NCBI GenBank assembly: GCA_034509755.1 | Contig: CM067557.1 | Location: forward strand, 16,352,001 to 16,416,000 | Source of the DNA: Anisodus tanguticus | Taxonomy: Eukaryota; Streptophyta; Magnoliopsida; Solanales; Solanaceae | Length of the DNA stretch: 64,000 nt | Direction of reading: 5' to 3' | Part shown: positions 45,765-56,672 of the stretch, in pieces | Numbering within the stretch: position 1 is the stretch's first letter | Layout: each line of letters opens with the position of its first letter | Made by a program: the position numbers and the translations under genes | The notes under the pieces: generated by a model | What the model was told of the DNA's origin: nothing | Database searches by the model: none | Seen by the model: the letters and a program-made list of their open reading frames with translations, nothing else

Positions 45765-46029
45765 CTCCCTCCGTCTCATATTACTTGTCCACATTATTAA
45801 AAAAAATTGTCTAAAATTACTTGTCAATTTACAAAATCAAAACATAATTAAGTAAATCTTTTCCATTTTATCCTTAATATCAAATGTTCTTGAAAATAAT
45901 CAATATTGATTAAGAGTACAATTATTTGGAGAGATATACGGATAAGGTAGTAAAAATATATTTTTTATTTATGATTTTTTAAAGGACGTGTAAAGAAAAA
46001 AGTGAATAAATAATATGAGACGGAAGGAG
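45765..46029. mobile_element. Stowaway-type MITE in the RIC 5' intron, 265 bp
   Basis: Ends are CTCCCTCCGTCTCATATTAC on the left and CTCCTTCCGTCTCATATTAT (reverse complement) on the right, with TA at 45763-45764 and 46030-46031. It is non-coding, and a T-rich run follows at 46033-46055. It sits 5' of the CRIB exon. Confidence 0.88.
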
Positions 46030-46106
46030 TAGTTTTTTTTTTTTTTTTTTTTTTTGCGTGTGTTTTTGAGGGATGATGATGAAAATGTGTTTGTGATTAA
46101 GCAGCA

Positions 46107-46205
46107 GTGAAGGAGAGGGAGTTGGAGATTGGATGTCCAACTGATGTTAAACATGTGGCACATATTGGTTGGGATGGCCCCTCTGGTGACAATCCATCCA
46201 GCTGG
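46107..46205 (+). CDS. RIC CRIB-domain exon
   Basis: The motif I-G-x-P-T-x-V-K-H-x-x-H-I-G-W-D fits the plant CRIB consensus (I-S-x-P-x(2-4)-F-x-H-x-x-H-V-G). The preceding bases TTAAGCAG provide acceptors; the exact first base is one of three AG choices within 6 bp. The donor GTACGT is good, and the phase is 0 into the next exon. Confidence 0.87.
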
Positions 46206-46784
46206 GTACGTATGTTCACAAATTATGTTAATTTGGTCCACATATTATGCATCTTCCCATCTGCAATTTCATCACGTTTGACAGTGTCCTATGTGGGTCG
46301 AGGAAATAAATTTTTACCTTTACTCTGTGTATAGTTTTAGATGATTCTTATATCATGAGCTAACTTTAAAATCAAATTAGTTTTAGTATATTCTTATTTA
46401 TCTAATATGGTATTAGAGACAGACTCGTCCTAGTTTATAGTTTATACAATTTAGATTCTTTTTGTCAAACGCTTTAAATGTCCAGCATTGGACGTAGGGG
46501 TAAGGGCGGAGCGAGTTTTAATTATCAGCTCAACATTAACTAATTATTTTGGTCAAAACTCTATATTTTTGTTAAGAAAGTAACAAATATGTATAAATAA
46601 TTTATTCAGAATTCAGTTTGATACCTTTTCTAGAATCCAAAACTCATATACTCAAAATTCTGGATCCTGGACAAAATTCATATCTGGTGCTATATTTTAT
46701 TGTTGACCTAGGCTAATTTGGATTTTTTAACTAGGTTTCCCATGCCCTAACAATTTGTTCTTTGGTTTTGGTTCTGCAATTTAG

Positions 46785-46868
46785 ATGAATCAATTCAAGA
46801 AAGTGCCTGATTTTGCCGCAGCTTCTATTGGTAATTCTGATTCTTCCTTTCTCCATGCACATCTCAAG
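46785..46868 (+). CDS. RIC exon following CRIB
   Basis: 84 bp (28 codons) open after acceptor TTTAG. It begins MNQFKKVPDFAAASIG, matching the usual W-M-N/K-x-F-K that follows the CRIB motif in RIC proteins, and ends HAHLK before donor GTAATC. Confidence 0.82.
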
Positions 46869-46869
46869 G

Positions 46870-48190
46870 TAATCATTGCTTCTAAGAAATGTCCTTTTCC
46901 CTTTAAATTCCTTGCAACTTAACAACTAATGATGAAAATATGCCTTTAAATACACTACACATAATTCTATTCTCTAAAAAGAAGGCAAAAGATTAAACAG
47001 AGTGTTTGATTTTGTTGCTTTAATCACATATGTATTGTACGGATTGAGATGTTGACTGAAAACTAATAAGCTTGTCCTATTTTATGTTTGTATTATTGTT
47101 AGGGGAAATACATTATTTATTATATGTTATTTATAAGAAAAGTAATTTGTTTTTGATTTTTCATTACTCTTCAGATTCTTTGCCTCAAGACATGGAATGA
47201 TTTTGGCTCATCCTTCACGAGATGTCTAACTAGGCCCTAGAAAGGGACAGTTTTTCTAGTCTATTTGTCCAAACAAAAGAAATTATTGGCTGGTAGGTTA
47301 ATGTATTGGCTTGTACTAGTGCTCTCTAATATAGTAATCTCATGACATCTGAAATATTTTTTTATATAACGGTGGTGTCTAAATTGGCTTACGTATACAT
47401 CGATTACTCCATCATGTATGTGGTATATATCTCATCAATGTAGATATCGGGTAACTTCACATCTAATGTACTTCACATATGAGCCGGTCCCTAGGTAGGA
47501 GGTCCATGCATCATACTCCCCATTCTCTCAAAAATAAATAAAGCTCGCTCTGGGCCGGGTCTTTCCCTGTGGATACTGATAATCTCAAAAAATCTATATA
47601 TATATGTGTGTATATACCTTGAAAGACTAGTATATATTTGATTAGGCATCTGAATACACAGGTTGGTGGGATACTAGTCGAGTCTGATGCTTAAGTTTTG
47701 CTTGTGTTTAACAACCTAGGCTGGATTCCTAATAACTCTAGCAATACCTTAAATATATTTAATGGTATCACCGCCGCCTTCAAATTCTGGGCCCGTCTCT
47801 ATTTACAAGGTCCGTTAATTATATCTCAGCCTTAATCATCTAAGTCGAGAAAATGCAATTAACTAATAATATGAGCCTTTATCCTGATTAAGCTTTTGTG
47901 ATTAGTTCACTTTGTAGCTAAGCCAATCGCCTGCGAGAATTGTTCAAGACAAAAATCAATATAAGGTATTGTTTAGAGTTAACAATCCAATCTAAACTGG
48001 CTTGAAGTCTTTTTTCTTCTAGTCCATTATATTTTAACTTGTTGTATCAATGTTACGTCCCTTATATTTTAGATTACTAAAATTTTCAATTATAATGAAC
48101 TAGTATTACATATTATTTCTTTTAGGTTATCTAATAGTATAAGAAATTGTTTATGTTGTCACTACATATATAGAAGTTAAACTCATTCGT
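46870..48190 (+). other. RIC intron region
   Basis: AT-rich non-coding sequence. A possible small exon follows the acceptor CTCTTCAG at 47167-47174 but lacks a convincing donor. An AT-rich TATATGTGTG run lies near 47597-47613. No transposon was recognised. Confidence 0.45.
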
Positions 48191-48295
48191 TTTTCGACGT
48201 TAGTTATTTGCTTGAAAGTAGTTGGAGAGTCAAACGGAGGGCAATCAACATATGAGATTTACAAGGACAACCCAACTAATAAGGAAGTTCATCTT

Positions 48296-48300
48296 CATAC
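48296..48300 (+). repeat. Target-site duplication CATAC, left copy (copia N)
   Basis: CATAC directly precedes the LTR and recurs at 53281-53285. Removing the element plus one copy restores a continuous RIC reading frame across the join. Confidence 0.95.
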
Positions 48301-48552
48301 TGAAAGAAATAATTTCTTGATTATTTTCATTGATTGAAAGAGTTTATATATAATTTACATATTTCCATAATAGGAGAATCTTATTCCTATTCTACTCCTA
48401 AAACCTTATTCTACTTGAACACTAACTATACAATTATGGTAATACAATTATGGTAAGTATACAATACTAACTACACTCAAATACTACCTAAACTAATATA
48501 AAAAATTCGAAATATACATATGATATATTGTATATCATATGTATATTTAACA
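48301..48552 (-). repeat. 3' LTR of copia N (252 bp)
   Basis: It runs TGAAAGAAATAAT to ATATTTAACA. It is longer than its partner through two small duplications (around CTCCTAAAACCTTATTC and TACAATTATGGTAA). It carries an 18-bp perfect palindrome arm pair with a TTG loop at 48510-48548. Confidence 0.92.
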
Positions 48553-49533
48553 CACACCCGCAGTCATAGCGGGCGGTCTTCGAACGCTGAGACTGTCCCT
48601 AAAATCTTCAAAAAGGACCGAGGGAAGACCCTTTGTAAAGATGTCGGCAATTTGATACCTGGACGGGACATGGCAGACGTGAACTTGACCACGAGCAACC
48701 TTTTCGCGAACAAAGTGAATGTCCATCTCGATATGCTTAGTGCGTTGGTGCTGAACTGGATTACCAGAAAGGTAGATGGCACTAATAATATCACAATAAA
48801 CCAAGGTTGCTTTCTGGATAGGACAATGAAGCTCTAACAGCAAATTACGTAACTAACATGATTCAGAGACCACATTAGCTACCCCTCGATACTCAGCCTC
48901 GGCACTGGAGCGGGACAAAGTCGACTGACGTTTCGCAGACCAGGAGACCAAGTTATTACCAAGAAACATGCAATAGCCAGACGTATACCGTCTGGTGTCC
49001 GGACAGCCACCCCAATTAGCATCTGTATACGAGACAAGTGTGGACGTCGAAGAAGGATATAGATGCAAGCCACAGTCAAGTGTACCCTAAATATACCGAA
49101 TGATGCGTTTGAGCGCATTCATGTGCTCAACCCTGGGATCATGCATAAACAAACACACATGTTGTACGGCATACGTAATATCTGGTCTCGTGAATGTGAG
49201 ATACTGAAGGGCCCCTGCAAGGCTGCAATAGCGGGTCGGGTCCTCGTATGGTGCACCGGCTGCAGCACCCAATTTGGGTTTAGTATCAATCAAAGTGGGA
49301 GTGGACTTACAGGATGACATCCCGGCCCTCTCAATGATCTCGGCTGCATACTTCCTCTGGTACAAGAATAAGCCACCGGCATGACGAGTGACTACAATCC
49401 CCAAAAAATAACTTAAGGGCCCCAAGTCTTTCATAGCAAACTCAGAGCTGAGCATTGTCATGATAGACTGGCGTAAGGTATCGGAAGAGGTAGTCAAAAT
49501 AATATCATCCACATATAACAGTATATAGGCCAA
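48547..49533 (-). pseudogene. copia N RT C-terminal half and RNase H
   Basis: RT palm at 49533-49087 has intact YVDD (LLYVDDIILTTSS), LSYFLGIVVTRH and LTFTRPDITYAVQ. An in-frame TAA near 49087 separates it from RNase H at 49068-48853, where DADW has become DANW and SSAEAEYRG is intact. A second in-frame TAA near 48852 precedes the C-terminal part (48843-48547: CDIISAIYLSGNPVQH, IADIFTKGLPS). Confidence 0.9.
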
Positions 49534-50081
49534 GACGAACCACGACGATAAATGAATAAGGAATTATCCGACCTGCTGTGTGTGAACCCAATAGTCGAAA
49601 CATAGTCGACAAACCTCTTATACCAGGCCTGAGGAGACTGCTTAAGCCCATATAAGGACTTCTTCAATAAACAGACATGATGAGGATGTTTGGGATCCCT
49701 AAACTCCAAGGGCGGATGCATATAGACTGTTTTCTTGATATCACCGTGTAAGAAAGCATTCTTCACATCTAACTTATGAATAGGCCATGCTTTCGAAAGA
49801 GCCAAGCTGAGCACAGTGTGAATGGTAGCTGATTTGACCACCGGACTAAATGTCTCACCACAGTCCACACCAACCTGCTGAGTCTTACCATCACCTATAA
49901 GCCGAGCCTTATACCGTGCAAACGAACCGTCTAAATTGTCTTTATGAGCAAAAATCCACATAGACCTAATAATATTAATACCAGATGGACAGGGCACCAA
50001 CTCCCACGTCTTATTATCAATAAGAGCATTATATTCATCGGTCATAGCAATTTTCCAATTCGGGTCATTTAATGCAGACAC
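49494..50081 (-). pseudogene. copia N reverse transcriptase N-terminal half
   Basis: 195 open codons: ALNDPNWKIAMTDEYNALI, NKTWELVP, FARYKARLIGDGKTQ, DCGETFSPVVKSATI, HKLDVKNAFLHGDI, SLYGLKQSPQAWY. A single frameshift near 49530 separates it from the palm half, which overlaps in the next frame. Confidence 0.9.
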
Positions 50082-50231
50082 ATGATTACGGGATAAGGGT
50101 GATTTAAGAGTATTAGAATGTAAATTAAAATATATTTTAGGTTTAAAAATACCCCGTTGACTACGAGTAACTGGTCTATGACTCGGGGAAGGATTATGCG
50201 GAATTTGGGAAGTTTCTAGACTCGGTATGGA

Positions 50232-50974
50232 CTAGCCAGCAGGCAGTGAGCCTGCTGGCCCATTTCGGGAAGCAGAAACAGTGGGGGATGCGAGGCTGGA
50301 CCGGTTCCGATTGGGCGGACTAGCCAATTGCTTTGAAACTAGCGTAGTGACAAAACTGGGCAGAGAGGGCTGTGATGGACCAGTGGGACCAGCGGGCAGT
50401 GGGCCCGCTGGAGAATTTTGGGTGCGGGACATGTCCAAAAAATGGTGAATAATATACGGATATATACCATCATCCAAAAAATTATACGAACTAGGCACGA
50501 GATTACTCACTTTAGCAAACGAAAATTGGGATTCATCAAAATGACATGGCGACTAATGATGATTTTATTAGAGGATAAATCAAAGCATTTGTAACCACGA
50601 TGATTAGACGGAAAACCCAAAAACACACATGGAGTAGACCGAGCTTGAAGTTTGTTAATTGTGGTGGACGGAAATAGCAGATAACACAAACACCCAAAGA
50701 CCCTAAGATGTGAATACGAAGGGGTTTTATTATATAGAATGTGAAGGGGGGAAGAATATGTCAAGCCTTTGGAAGAAATTATGTTAAGGAGATATGTAAC
50801 CATTTGTAGAGTATGATGCCAAAAAGACGGGGGTACGGAAGCATGAATCAATAAAGTTCGGACAATGTTATTAATGGTACGAATTTTGCGTTCGGCTTTC
50901 CCATTTTGTGAAGAAGTATGAGGACAAGAAAAACGAACATTGATTCCATTATTAGCACAAAATTCCCGAAACAC
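50232..50974 (-). pseudogene. copia N integrase C-terminus and Pro/Ala/Gly linker
   Basis: 50974-50507 carries the Glu region (SSQNGKAERKIRTINNIV), FGCLCYLL, CVFLGFPSNHRGY and the ISRHV segment. A frameshift near 50540 leads to the linker 50510-50232, rich in PAGP words and containing two DNA hairpins at 50235-50259 and 50389-50411. Confidence 0.88.
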
Positions 50975-50999
50975 CCCATTATCATACTCTTTGCTATTA

Positions 51000-51878
51000 T
51001 CACATTGAATATTTTTTTATTTTCCGTTCGAATTGGGTTCTAATGAATGCTCTAAATTTTAAGAAGATGGAAAAAACTTGGGATTTTTTCGCTATCGAAA
51101 AAGTCCATAAAAACTTAGAATAATCATCCAAAAAGAGAACATAATACCGATGACCCAAAGAACTAAGAACAGGAGACGTCCATAAATCACTATGAATAAT
51201 ATCAAATGGTATTAAAGTATGAGAATTGGAGTCTACAAATGGCAATTTAACTATTTTTCCTAAAGAACAAGATTGACAATTCGGAGTACTACGCACACTC
51301 TTACAAGAAATAAAATTGTTTTTATCTAAGGAAGACAAAATGGATGATCCCGGATGACCTAGACGAGCATGCCACAAGGAAGGAGCCAGAGCGGCAAAAG
51401 TGGATGGCATTGCGTGACTCGAGAAATCGGAACATGGCGTGATAAGATACAGATCACCCCTACTATAACACTTCATGAGAGGACTCCCCGTTTTGGATTC
51501 CTTCACCGAAAAAACAAATGGATCAAATTCTATGGACACGGAATTATCAGTGGTGAATTTTTGGACAGACACCAAATTTTTAATCAATTTTAGAGCATGA
51601 AGGGTATTTTTCAAAATAAGGGGTGGATGAGGGGGAGACAATATTTTCTGACCATAACCATGAATTGGAATTAAATTACCATTACCAATAATTATACCAC
51701 GATTGTTGCTCAAATTGGAATAAGACGAGAGAGTACATGAGTCGGACGTCATGTGAGTAGTGGCGCTGGTGTTCATGTACCAATTTGGGTCCGAAGGATT
51801 TATTCCAAGCGTGTGCATCGAGACTTCAATGTCGGAAGGAGTGGGGGCCACTGCATGATGGGCCTGAGGGGGCTGCAA
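51000..51878 (-). pseudogene. copia N protease, GAG-pre-integrase and integrase core
   Basis: 292 open codons. The protease active site is NTSA in place of DTGA (WYMNTSATTHM), so the catalytic Asp is lost. GAG-pre-integrase shows LWHARLGHPGSS and the CQSCSLGK cysteines. The integrase core has HSDLWTSPVLSSLG and LFLDDYSKFLWTF. The frame ends at 51000 by a one-base shift just before the second Asp box (CDNSKEYD). Confidence 0.92.
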
Positions 51879-52900
51879 CCCAAGTACACCGGGTTGCTGT
51901 CCCCGCCCAGAACTGGGGCGAGAACTACTGGGCCAAACTGGATTGGGCCTGAAAAAACTCTGCTGAGCAGTCCAGTGGCCAGAAATCGAAACTGTTGGGC
52001 CGTAGGGACTGTTGGGCCACTGCCCACTGGCCTAGGCTTACGGCCAGGGGGGCCAAGGCTGAGACCAGTTGGGTTGTGGCCCACTGCAGGTACTACGAGA
52101 CATACTACCACCGTGACCATCTTCGAAACCATCGCGTTTTCCCCCGCAATTTTTGGCATTATTTTTCCGACTATTTTTGCCGCCACCATGAGTATGGTTT
52201 TGGACAGAATTATCAACACCACCCGGAGGTTTTGTAGAGGACGTCATCATGACTACGGGACTAGCACCGGTAGCCGCTTTTTGGCCAAGTCAGCTTCTTC
52301 GAGGGTAAGCATAGAACGAGCCTGATAAAATTGCGGAAGAGAGCTGCTCTGACAAAGAAGTGTGCCAACACCACTATATGCCTTTGAAAGGCCTGCAACC
52401 ATTTGTAGGACCAAACGATCATTCGAAACATGTGCGCCAACGTTGCGGAGTTGGTCCGCCAATTCCTTTAACCTTTTGCAATATGTTGAAACGTTTGGGA
52501 AATTTTCCATATGGATGTGGGAAAATTCCTGCTCAAGGGTAACAGCACGAGAATTCTGATGATCTTGGAATATATCACGTACTCTATTCCATGCCTCCAT
52601 CGCCGTAGCGTCGGATTGAATAATCGTTTGTAAGAGGTCACTAGAAATAGTGGAGTAAATCCATTGAAGAATAGTAGCATCAAGGGTCGCCCATAACGTA
52701 GGATCATCCTCTGGTTTGGGCACCTCCGAATCTGTAGGAGCCGCGGGGATAATATTATGGAGAACTTGATCCAAGCGTGCATGTATTTTGAACAGTTCGG
52801 CCCACATCGCGTATTGGATGTTTTCTATTTCAAGAATGATAGGGATGTGATTCTTGATATTAGAAATAGTAAGGGCAAGGTGAAACATGTTCCTAGCCAT
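51800..52900 (-). pseudogene. copia N gag, nearly intact
   Basis: 52900-52253 gives 215 codons of the gag core: NMFHLALTISNIKNHIPIIL, AMWAELFKIHARLDQVL, ILQWIYSTISSDLLQ, RDIFQDHQNSRAV, YCKRLKELADQLRNVGAHV, ARSMLTLEEADLAKK. A frameshift near 52275 separates the C-terminal part (52250-52038 and 52222-51800), which is rich in Gly, Asn and Lys and then Pro. No CCHC knuckle is present, as in its relatives. Confidence 0.9.
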
Positions 52901-53047
52901 AATAGCAACGCAAGACGTGAAGTAGGGATTGGGGAGAAAAAACTAAGAAGAGAAAAGTAATTTCCGGGCACGGAAACTGAGGAAGGGGGCTCGGATTCGG
53001 TGGTTTGGACAGAAATGTTAGGGAGAAAGTGGGAGAATATTAACCTA

Positions 53048-53061
53048 GACTCTTGATACCA
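53048..53061 (-). other. Primer-binding site of copia N
   Basis: Minus-strand TGGTATCAAGAGTC abuts the 5' LTR, matching the initiator-Met tRNA type. Confidence 0.85.
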
Positions 53062-53280
53062 TGAAATAAATAATCCCTTGATTATTTTCATTGATTGAAA
53101 GAGTTTATATATAATTTACATATTTTCATAATAGGAGAATCTTATTCCTATTCTACTTGGACACTAACTATACAATTATGGTAAGTATACAATACTAATT
53201 ACACTCAAATACTACCTAAACTAATATACAACATCCGAAATACATATATGATATATTGTATATCATATGTATATTTAACA
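53062..53280 (-). repeat. 5' LTR of copia N (219 bp)
   Basis: It runs TGAAATAAATAATCCC to ATATTTAACA and is followed by CATAC at 53281-53285. It is nearly identical to the 3' LTR apart from two indels and scattered substitutions. Confidence 0.93.
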
Positions 53281-53285
53281 CATAC

Positions 53286-53430
53286 TAAGAAGCAAAAGAG
53301 GAGAAAGCACAAGACAACTTCCTCACCAAATTCTAGTTCATCATCTTCCACGAAATCGTCAAGAGCAGTAAAATCCAAGGCTAAATTTGTAAAAGGAACT
53401 GCAATACCAGAAAGTATCGAAGTGGCTTAA
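53286..53430 (+). CDS. C-terminal part of the RIC coding exon
   Basis: After the right CATAC copy the frame continues with KKQKRRKHKTTSSPN, a poly-Ser stretch, then KSSRAVKSKAKF and the end ESIEVA before TAA. Basic Ser-rich tails are typical of RIC proteins. The frame matches the codon interrupted at 48300. Confidence 0.85.
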
Positions 53431-53889
53431 TGTTATTACGTCAAAGTTTCTTGAAAATCCTCGTGATGTTTAAACACACAAAGGAAAGGCACTGAGGAGA
53501 ACGGGAAGGAAGGGATACATTGTAAATGTGGGTGAGAAATAGAGAAGAAAATGAAAAGCAGGAGGGGCTAGAGATGTGAAATTAAAAGGTATGTAGAATC
53601 TAATTTCTAAATGGAGAGATATGCTTCTTTAAAAAATCATAATTCTTCTCTTCTTTAAAAAATCATAATTCTTCTCTTCTTTATATCTGTATTTCTCTCT
53701 CTCTTTTTTTTTTCTTTCCTCTTCTTGGGAGTACGATGAAGAAGGATCTTCTAAAGAGTTGATCATTTAGTTGTGCTAATTTATTCTAATACTTTGTGAT
53801 TTGAATGAAGGAATTATTTCGAGGGATTTTAATATATTTGGTCAATCAATCAAAATAATTAGTCGCTAGCTAAATATACACTAATTATG

Positions 53890-53924
<35 letters not shown>

Positions 53925-53961
53925 AAATAATTAGTCGCTAGCTAAATATACACTAATTATG

Positions 53962-54003
<42 letters not shown>

Positions 54004-54716
54004 CTAAGTGGACCTTGTAACCAACTTCATTGCTTATGTTGTACGGTAATAACAACAATAATGTATTCTGTGTAATTTCACAAGCGATGTTTGAGAAGAG
54101 TAGGAATGCAAACATCACCCCTACCTTTTGTGAGTATATCTTGTACTATATGACCGATATATAATTATATTCCAGGACCTCAATATGGTTTCAGTTTCAC
54201 TAATCAGGGGCGTATTCAGCATTATAATAACTTTCGATGCGAAGCATAAATTTAGGTGTAAAAAATAATCAAAATTGTATTATATAATAGATATGAGCCC
54301 ATAACTTTAAAAATATAATGAGTTCAATACTAAAAATCTTAATGTTGAACCATAGAATTAAAATCATGAATTCACCTCTCGCTCTATTTTCTAGAACTTG
54401 AAACAAATCTCACAAATTTTAGACTCGGAAAAAAAACCCTTGATTTTCTGTGGAAGAAAATCCTGTCTCATAAACTTTGTTAATTATCATCATAACACTG
54501 GTAACTTTCTTGCTAACAATGAAAGACCTGCATAGAATGAAAACTTGTTCAAAATTTGATTGCCACAGTTCAAGGTGATTTTGATCAAATATTTTGCAGT
54601 TCCCTCAATCAAATCAGCTTATAAGTTTACACAAACACTCTCTATAGTCTTAATTTAGGATAAATTCTTTGTCTTCTCAAGAAGTGAGATTAAAATGTGG
54701 ATGAATAATGTATATT
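53431..54716. other. RIC 3' flank and AT-rich intergenic sequence
   Basis: Presumed 3' UTR up to about 53700, a CT-rich run at about 53690-53716, then AT-rich sequence. About 54206-54390 resembles a degenerate non-autonomous repeat with GGGGCGTATTCA and the inverted TGAATTCACCTCT, unproven. Confidence 0.4.
53857..54000. repeat. Tandem duplication ending in TA microsatellites
   Basis: The segment CAAAATAATTAGTCGCTAGC through ACTAATTATGTATAA plus a (TA)n run occurs twice in a row (about 53857-53922 and 53923-54000). The TA runs are of unequal length. Confidence 0.9.
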
Positions 54717-54750
54717 ATTAACGTATATTACTCAAATATACTCCATATAT
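54717..54750 (+). repeat. Left arm of inverted repeat around copia P
   Basis: ATTAACGTATATTACTCAAA through ATATACTCCATATAT is the reverse complement of 58827-58860 with two mismatches over 34 bp. Confidence 0.85.
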
Positions 54751-54760
54751 TTTGTAATAT

Positions 54761-55473
54761 TTAGTGCTTCAATTTAGAGTCAACCGGAGTGGACATGATC
54801 TTGCAGTTTGCCATTTTAACCATGTATACTATCTCCTCTGCATACTTACATTGACACAAAAACATAGTATCTGCAGATCGAGTCACTGAAATCCCTAAAA
54901 AGTAACACAATTTTCCCAAGTCTATCATAGCAAATTCAGTTTTGAGCAATGTAATGATCTCATTTTTCACAAATCAGAGGAGGCAGTAAGCACAATGTCA
55001 TTCACATATAACAACAAATAAGCAACGTTACTACCTCGATGAAAAATAAACAGATAATTATCACATCTGCTACATACGAACCCAATCTGCATAATGTACT
55101 GTGCAAAGCGATCATACCACGCTCGAGGGGCCTGTTTCAAACCATACAGTGACTTACGAAGATGGCATACATACTGAGGGGTTGTTGGATGGACAAAGTT
55201 AAGATGCTGGTGCATGTACACTGTTTCTTTCAAATCCCCATGTAGAAACGCATGTTTCACATCAAACTGATGAATCAGCCAATGTTTACCTATAGCAATA
55301 CTCAGAACTGTGTGAATAGTAATCGGTTTAACAACCGGACTGAATGTCTCACCACAATCAAAACCCTCCTGATGATTAGTGTCATTAGCCACAAGTCTAG
55401 CCTTATACCTTTCTAGCTCACCACTGTCTCTATATTTGTGATAAAAAGGCCACATGCATCGTATCACATTCAC
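54761..55473 (-). pseudogene. copia P reverse transcriptase with YVND catalytic box
   Basis: The 55473-54967 frame shows LERYKARLVANDTNHQEG, DCGETFSPVVKPITI, HQFDVKHAFLHGDL, KSLYGLKQAPRAWYDRF and LLLYVND: the first of the two catalytic Asp residues in YVDD is Asn. A small overlap and shift leads to 54970-54761 (TEFAMIDLGKLCYFLGISVT, STPVDSKLKH), ending in a stop where RNase H should begin. Confidence 0.92.
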
Positions 55474-55547
55474 CCCATAGGTCTAGGAACCAAATCTCAA
55501 GTGTGTTGTTTAGTTTAAACATTAAATTTCTCACGCATGGCCGCATT

Positions 55548-56660
55548 CTAATTTGGGTCTTGTTTGGCTATTTTTGAGTTTTTGGGAATAGGGGATATGG
55601 TTTGTGTAGATAGGTTAAAGTGGACTTTGGGTTTGAAAACCATATGTTGGGCATGGGTTTCCGTGTGGTGTGTGGAGGCAGGGGTGGGATGTGTCGTCGG
55701 ATGTGGTGTCGGGTCCAGGTTACATGCAGCAGTGTTGGTACTGGGTCGGGTGATGGGATAGGGCACTAGGGCATTGGGTTCTGAGTTTGTCGTTGGGTTT
55801 GGGGAGGACGCCGATCTGGGTAGATCGACATCGATTGGGTGACCCGATGACATTACCGATGATGGACAGTGGGTGGGAGTCGGTTGTTTTGGGGCGATAT
55901 TGGTCTGGGTCCGGGAATTGGGCTAGGTCAGGTTGATTGGTACAATGTCGATTTGATATTGTGCGGGGGTATAGTGCCGGAGACTGGGCGGGGTTATTCT
56001 AGCTAACTGGAGGAGCGGCAGTCGGTGACACAGCGATTGGTGGTTGATTTTGTTGGCTCGGAGGAGAGACGGTGACGGGAAGATGCCAGATGGTGGCTCC
56101 GGCAGTCGACGAGGACGGATGATAGTTCGATCGATTTTCGATGGTGGTAGACTGTGATGGAACAGTAGGGGTAGTGGCAGAAGGTGCCTGAACAGTGAGG
56201 GTGGTGGTGGCGGATTGATGATGTTCGCAAAGTATGACGGAGGATGTGTCGGAGTCATCTATTAAGGTGTAGTCCGTGTTACAGAATTTTTGAATGTTTG
56301 CAAAGGAAAAAATTATCTCGTCAAACGTAACGTGATGCGAGATGTGAATTTGACAAGTGGACAAGTCATAGCATAAGTAGCCCCTATGATTAGACAGGAA
56401 ACCTATGAAGACACACGGAGTGGTTCGGGGTGCTTATTTATGAGGGACGGTGGACGCAAGGTTCGGATAACAGAGGCAACCGAAAATTCGAAGATGATCA
56501 TAGGAGGGGATCCAACGGTATAATATTTCGGTTGGGGTCATGTTGTGAAGGGTGCTAGTAGGTAAAATATTAAAGACGTATTCTACCATTTTGACTGCAT
56601 AACCCAAAACGATGGATGAAGAGAGGCATGAAATAGGAAAGTACGAACCGTGTTATTTAT
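55548..56660 (-). pseudogene. copia P integrase C-terminus and Pro/Ser-rich linker
   Basis: The C-terminal integrase region is recognisable around 56660-56364 in broken frames and the ISHHVTFDE segment at 56364-56300. The linker to RT (56258-55548) is very rich in Pro, Ser and Thr in all frames and ends with AQHMVFKPKVHFNLS. Confidence 0.8.
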
Positions 56661-56672
56661 GGTGCGAATAAT

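Larger units (their letters stand above)
48301..53280 (-). mobile_element. Ty1/copia element N, 4,980 bp, inserted in a RIC coding exon
   Basis: LTRs at 48301-48552 (3') and 53062-53280 (5') with exact CATAC target duplications. The polypurine tract (GACTGCGGGTGTG in minus orientation) and primer-binding site (TGGTATCAAGAGTC, 53061-53048) are present. Gag, protease, integrase, RT and RNase H are all represented with no large deletion. It is the best preserved retroelement here, although stops, frameshifts and mutated catalytic residues make it inactive as it stands. Confidence 0.96.
46107..53430 (+). pseudogene. RIC-like gene (ROP-interactive CRIB protein), last exon split by copia N
   Basis: The CRIB exon (about 46107-46205) encodes ELEIGCPTDVKHVAHIGWDG and ends SSW|GTACGT. 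The next exon (46785-46868) starts in phase with MNQFKKVPDF and ends HLK|GTAATC. The last coding exon begins near 48190-48215 (GESNGGQSTYEIYKDN, NKEVHLHT) and is cut at 48300. It resumes at 53286 with KKQKRRKHKTTSSPN and a Ser-rich basic tail ending at TAA 53428-53430. RIC proteins bind active ROP GTPases through the CRIB motif and act in cell polarity and growth signalling. A first exon was not found; ATGGGAAACAAGATAAAGGG at 45603 resembles the usual RIC start but soon meets TAG. An extra exon near 47175 may exist, and the acceptor of the last exon is not settled. With the element present, the encoded C-terminus is lost or replaced. Confidence 0.88.

Noticed and set aside
54206..54390. Possible MITE with GGGGCGTATTCA and inverted TGAATTCACCTCT ends
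   Set aside because: The inverted match is short and no target duplication could be read; a weakly similar stretch near 46494-46700 is not close enough to define a family by eye.
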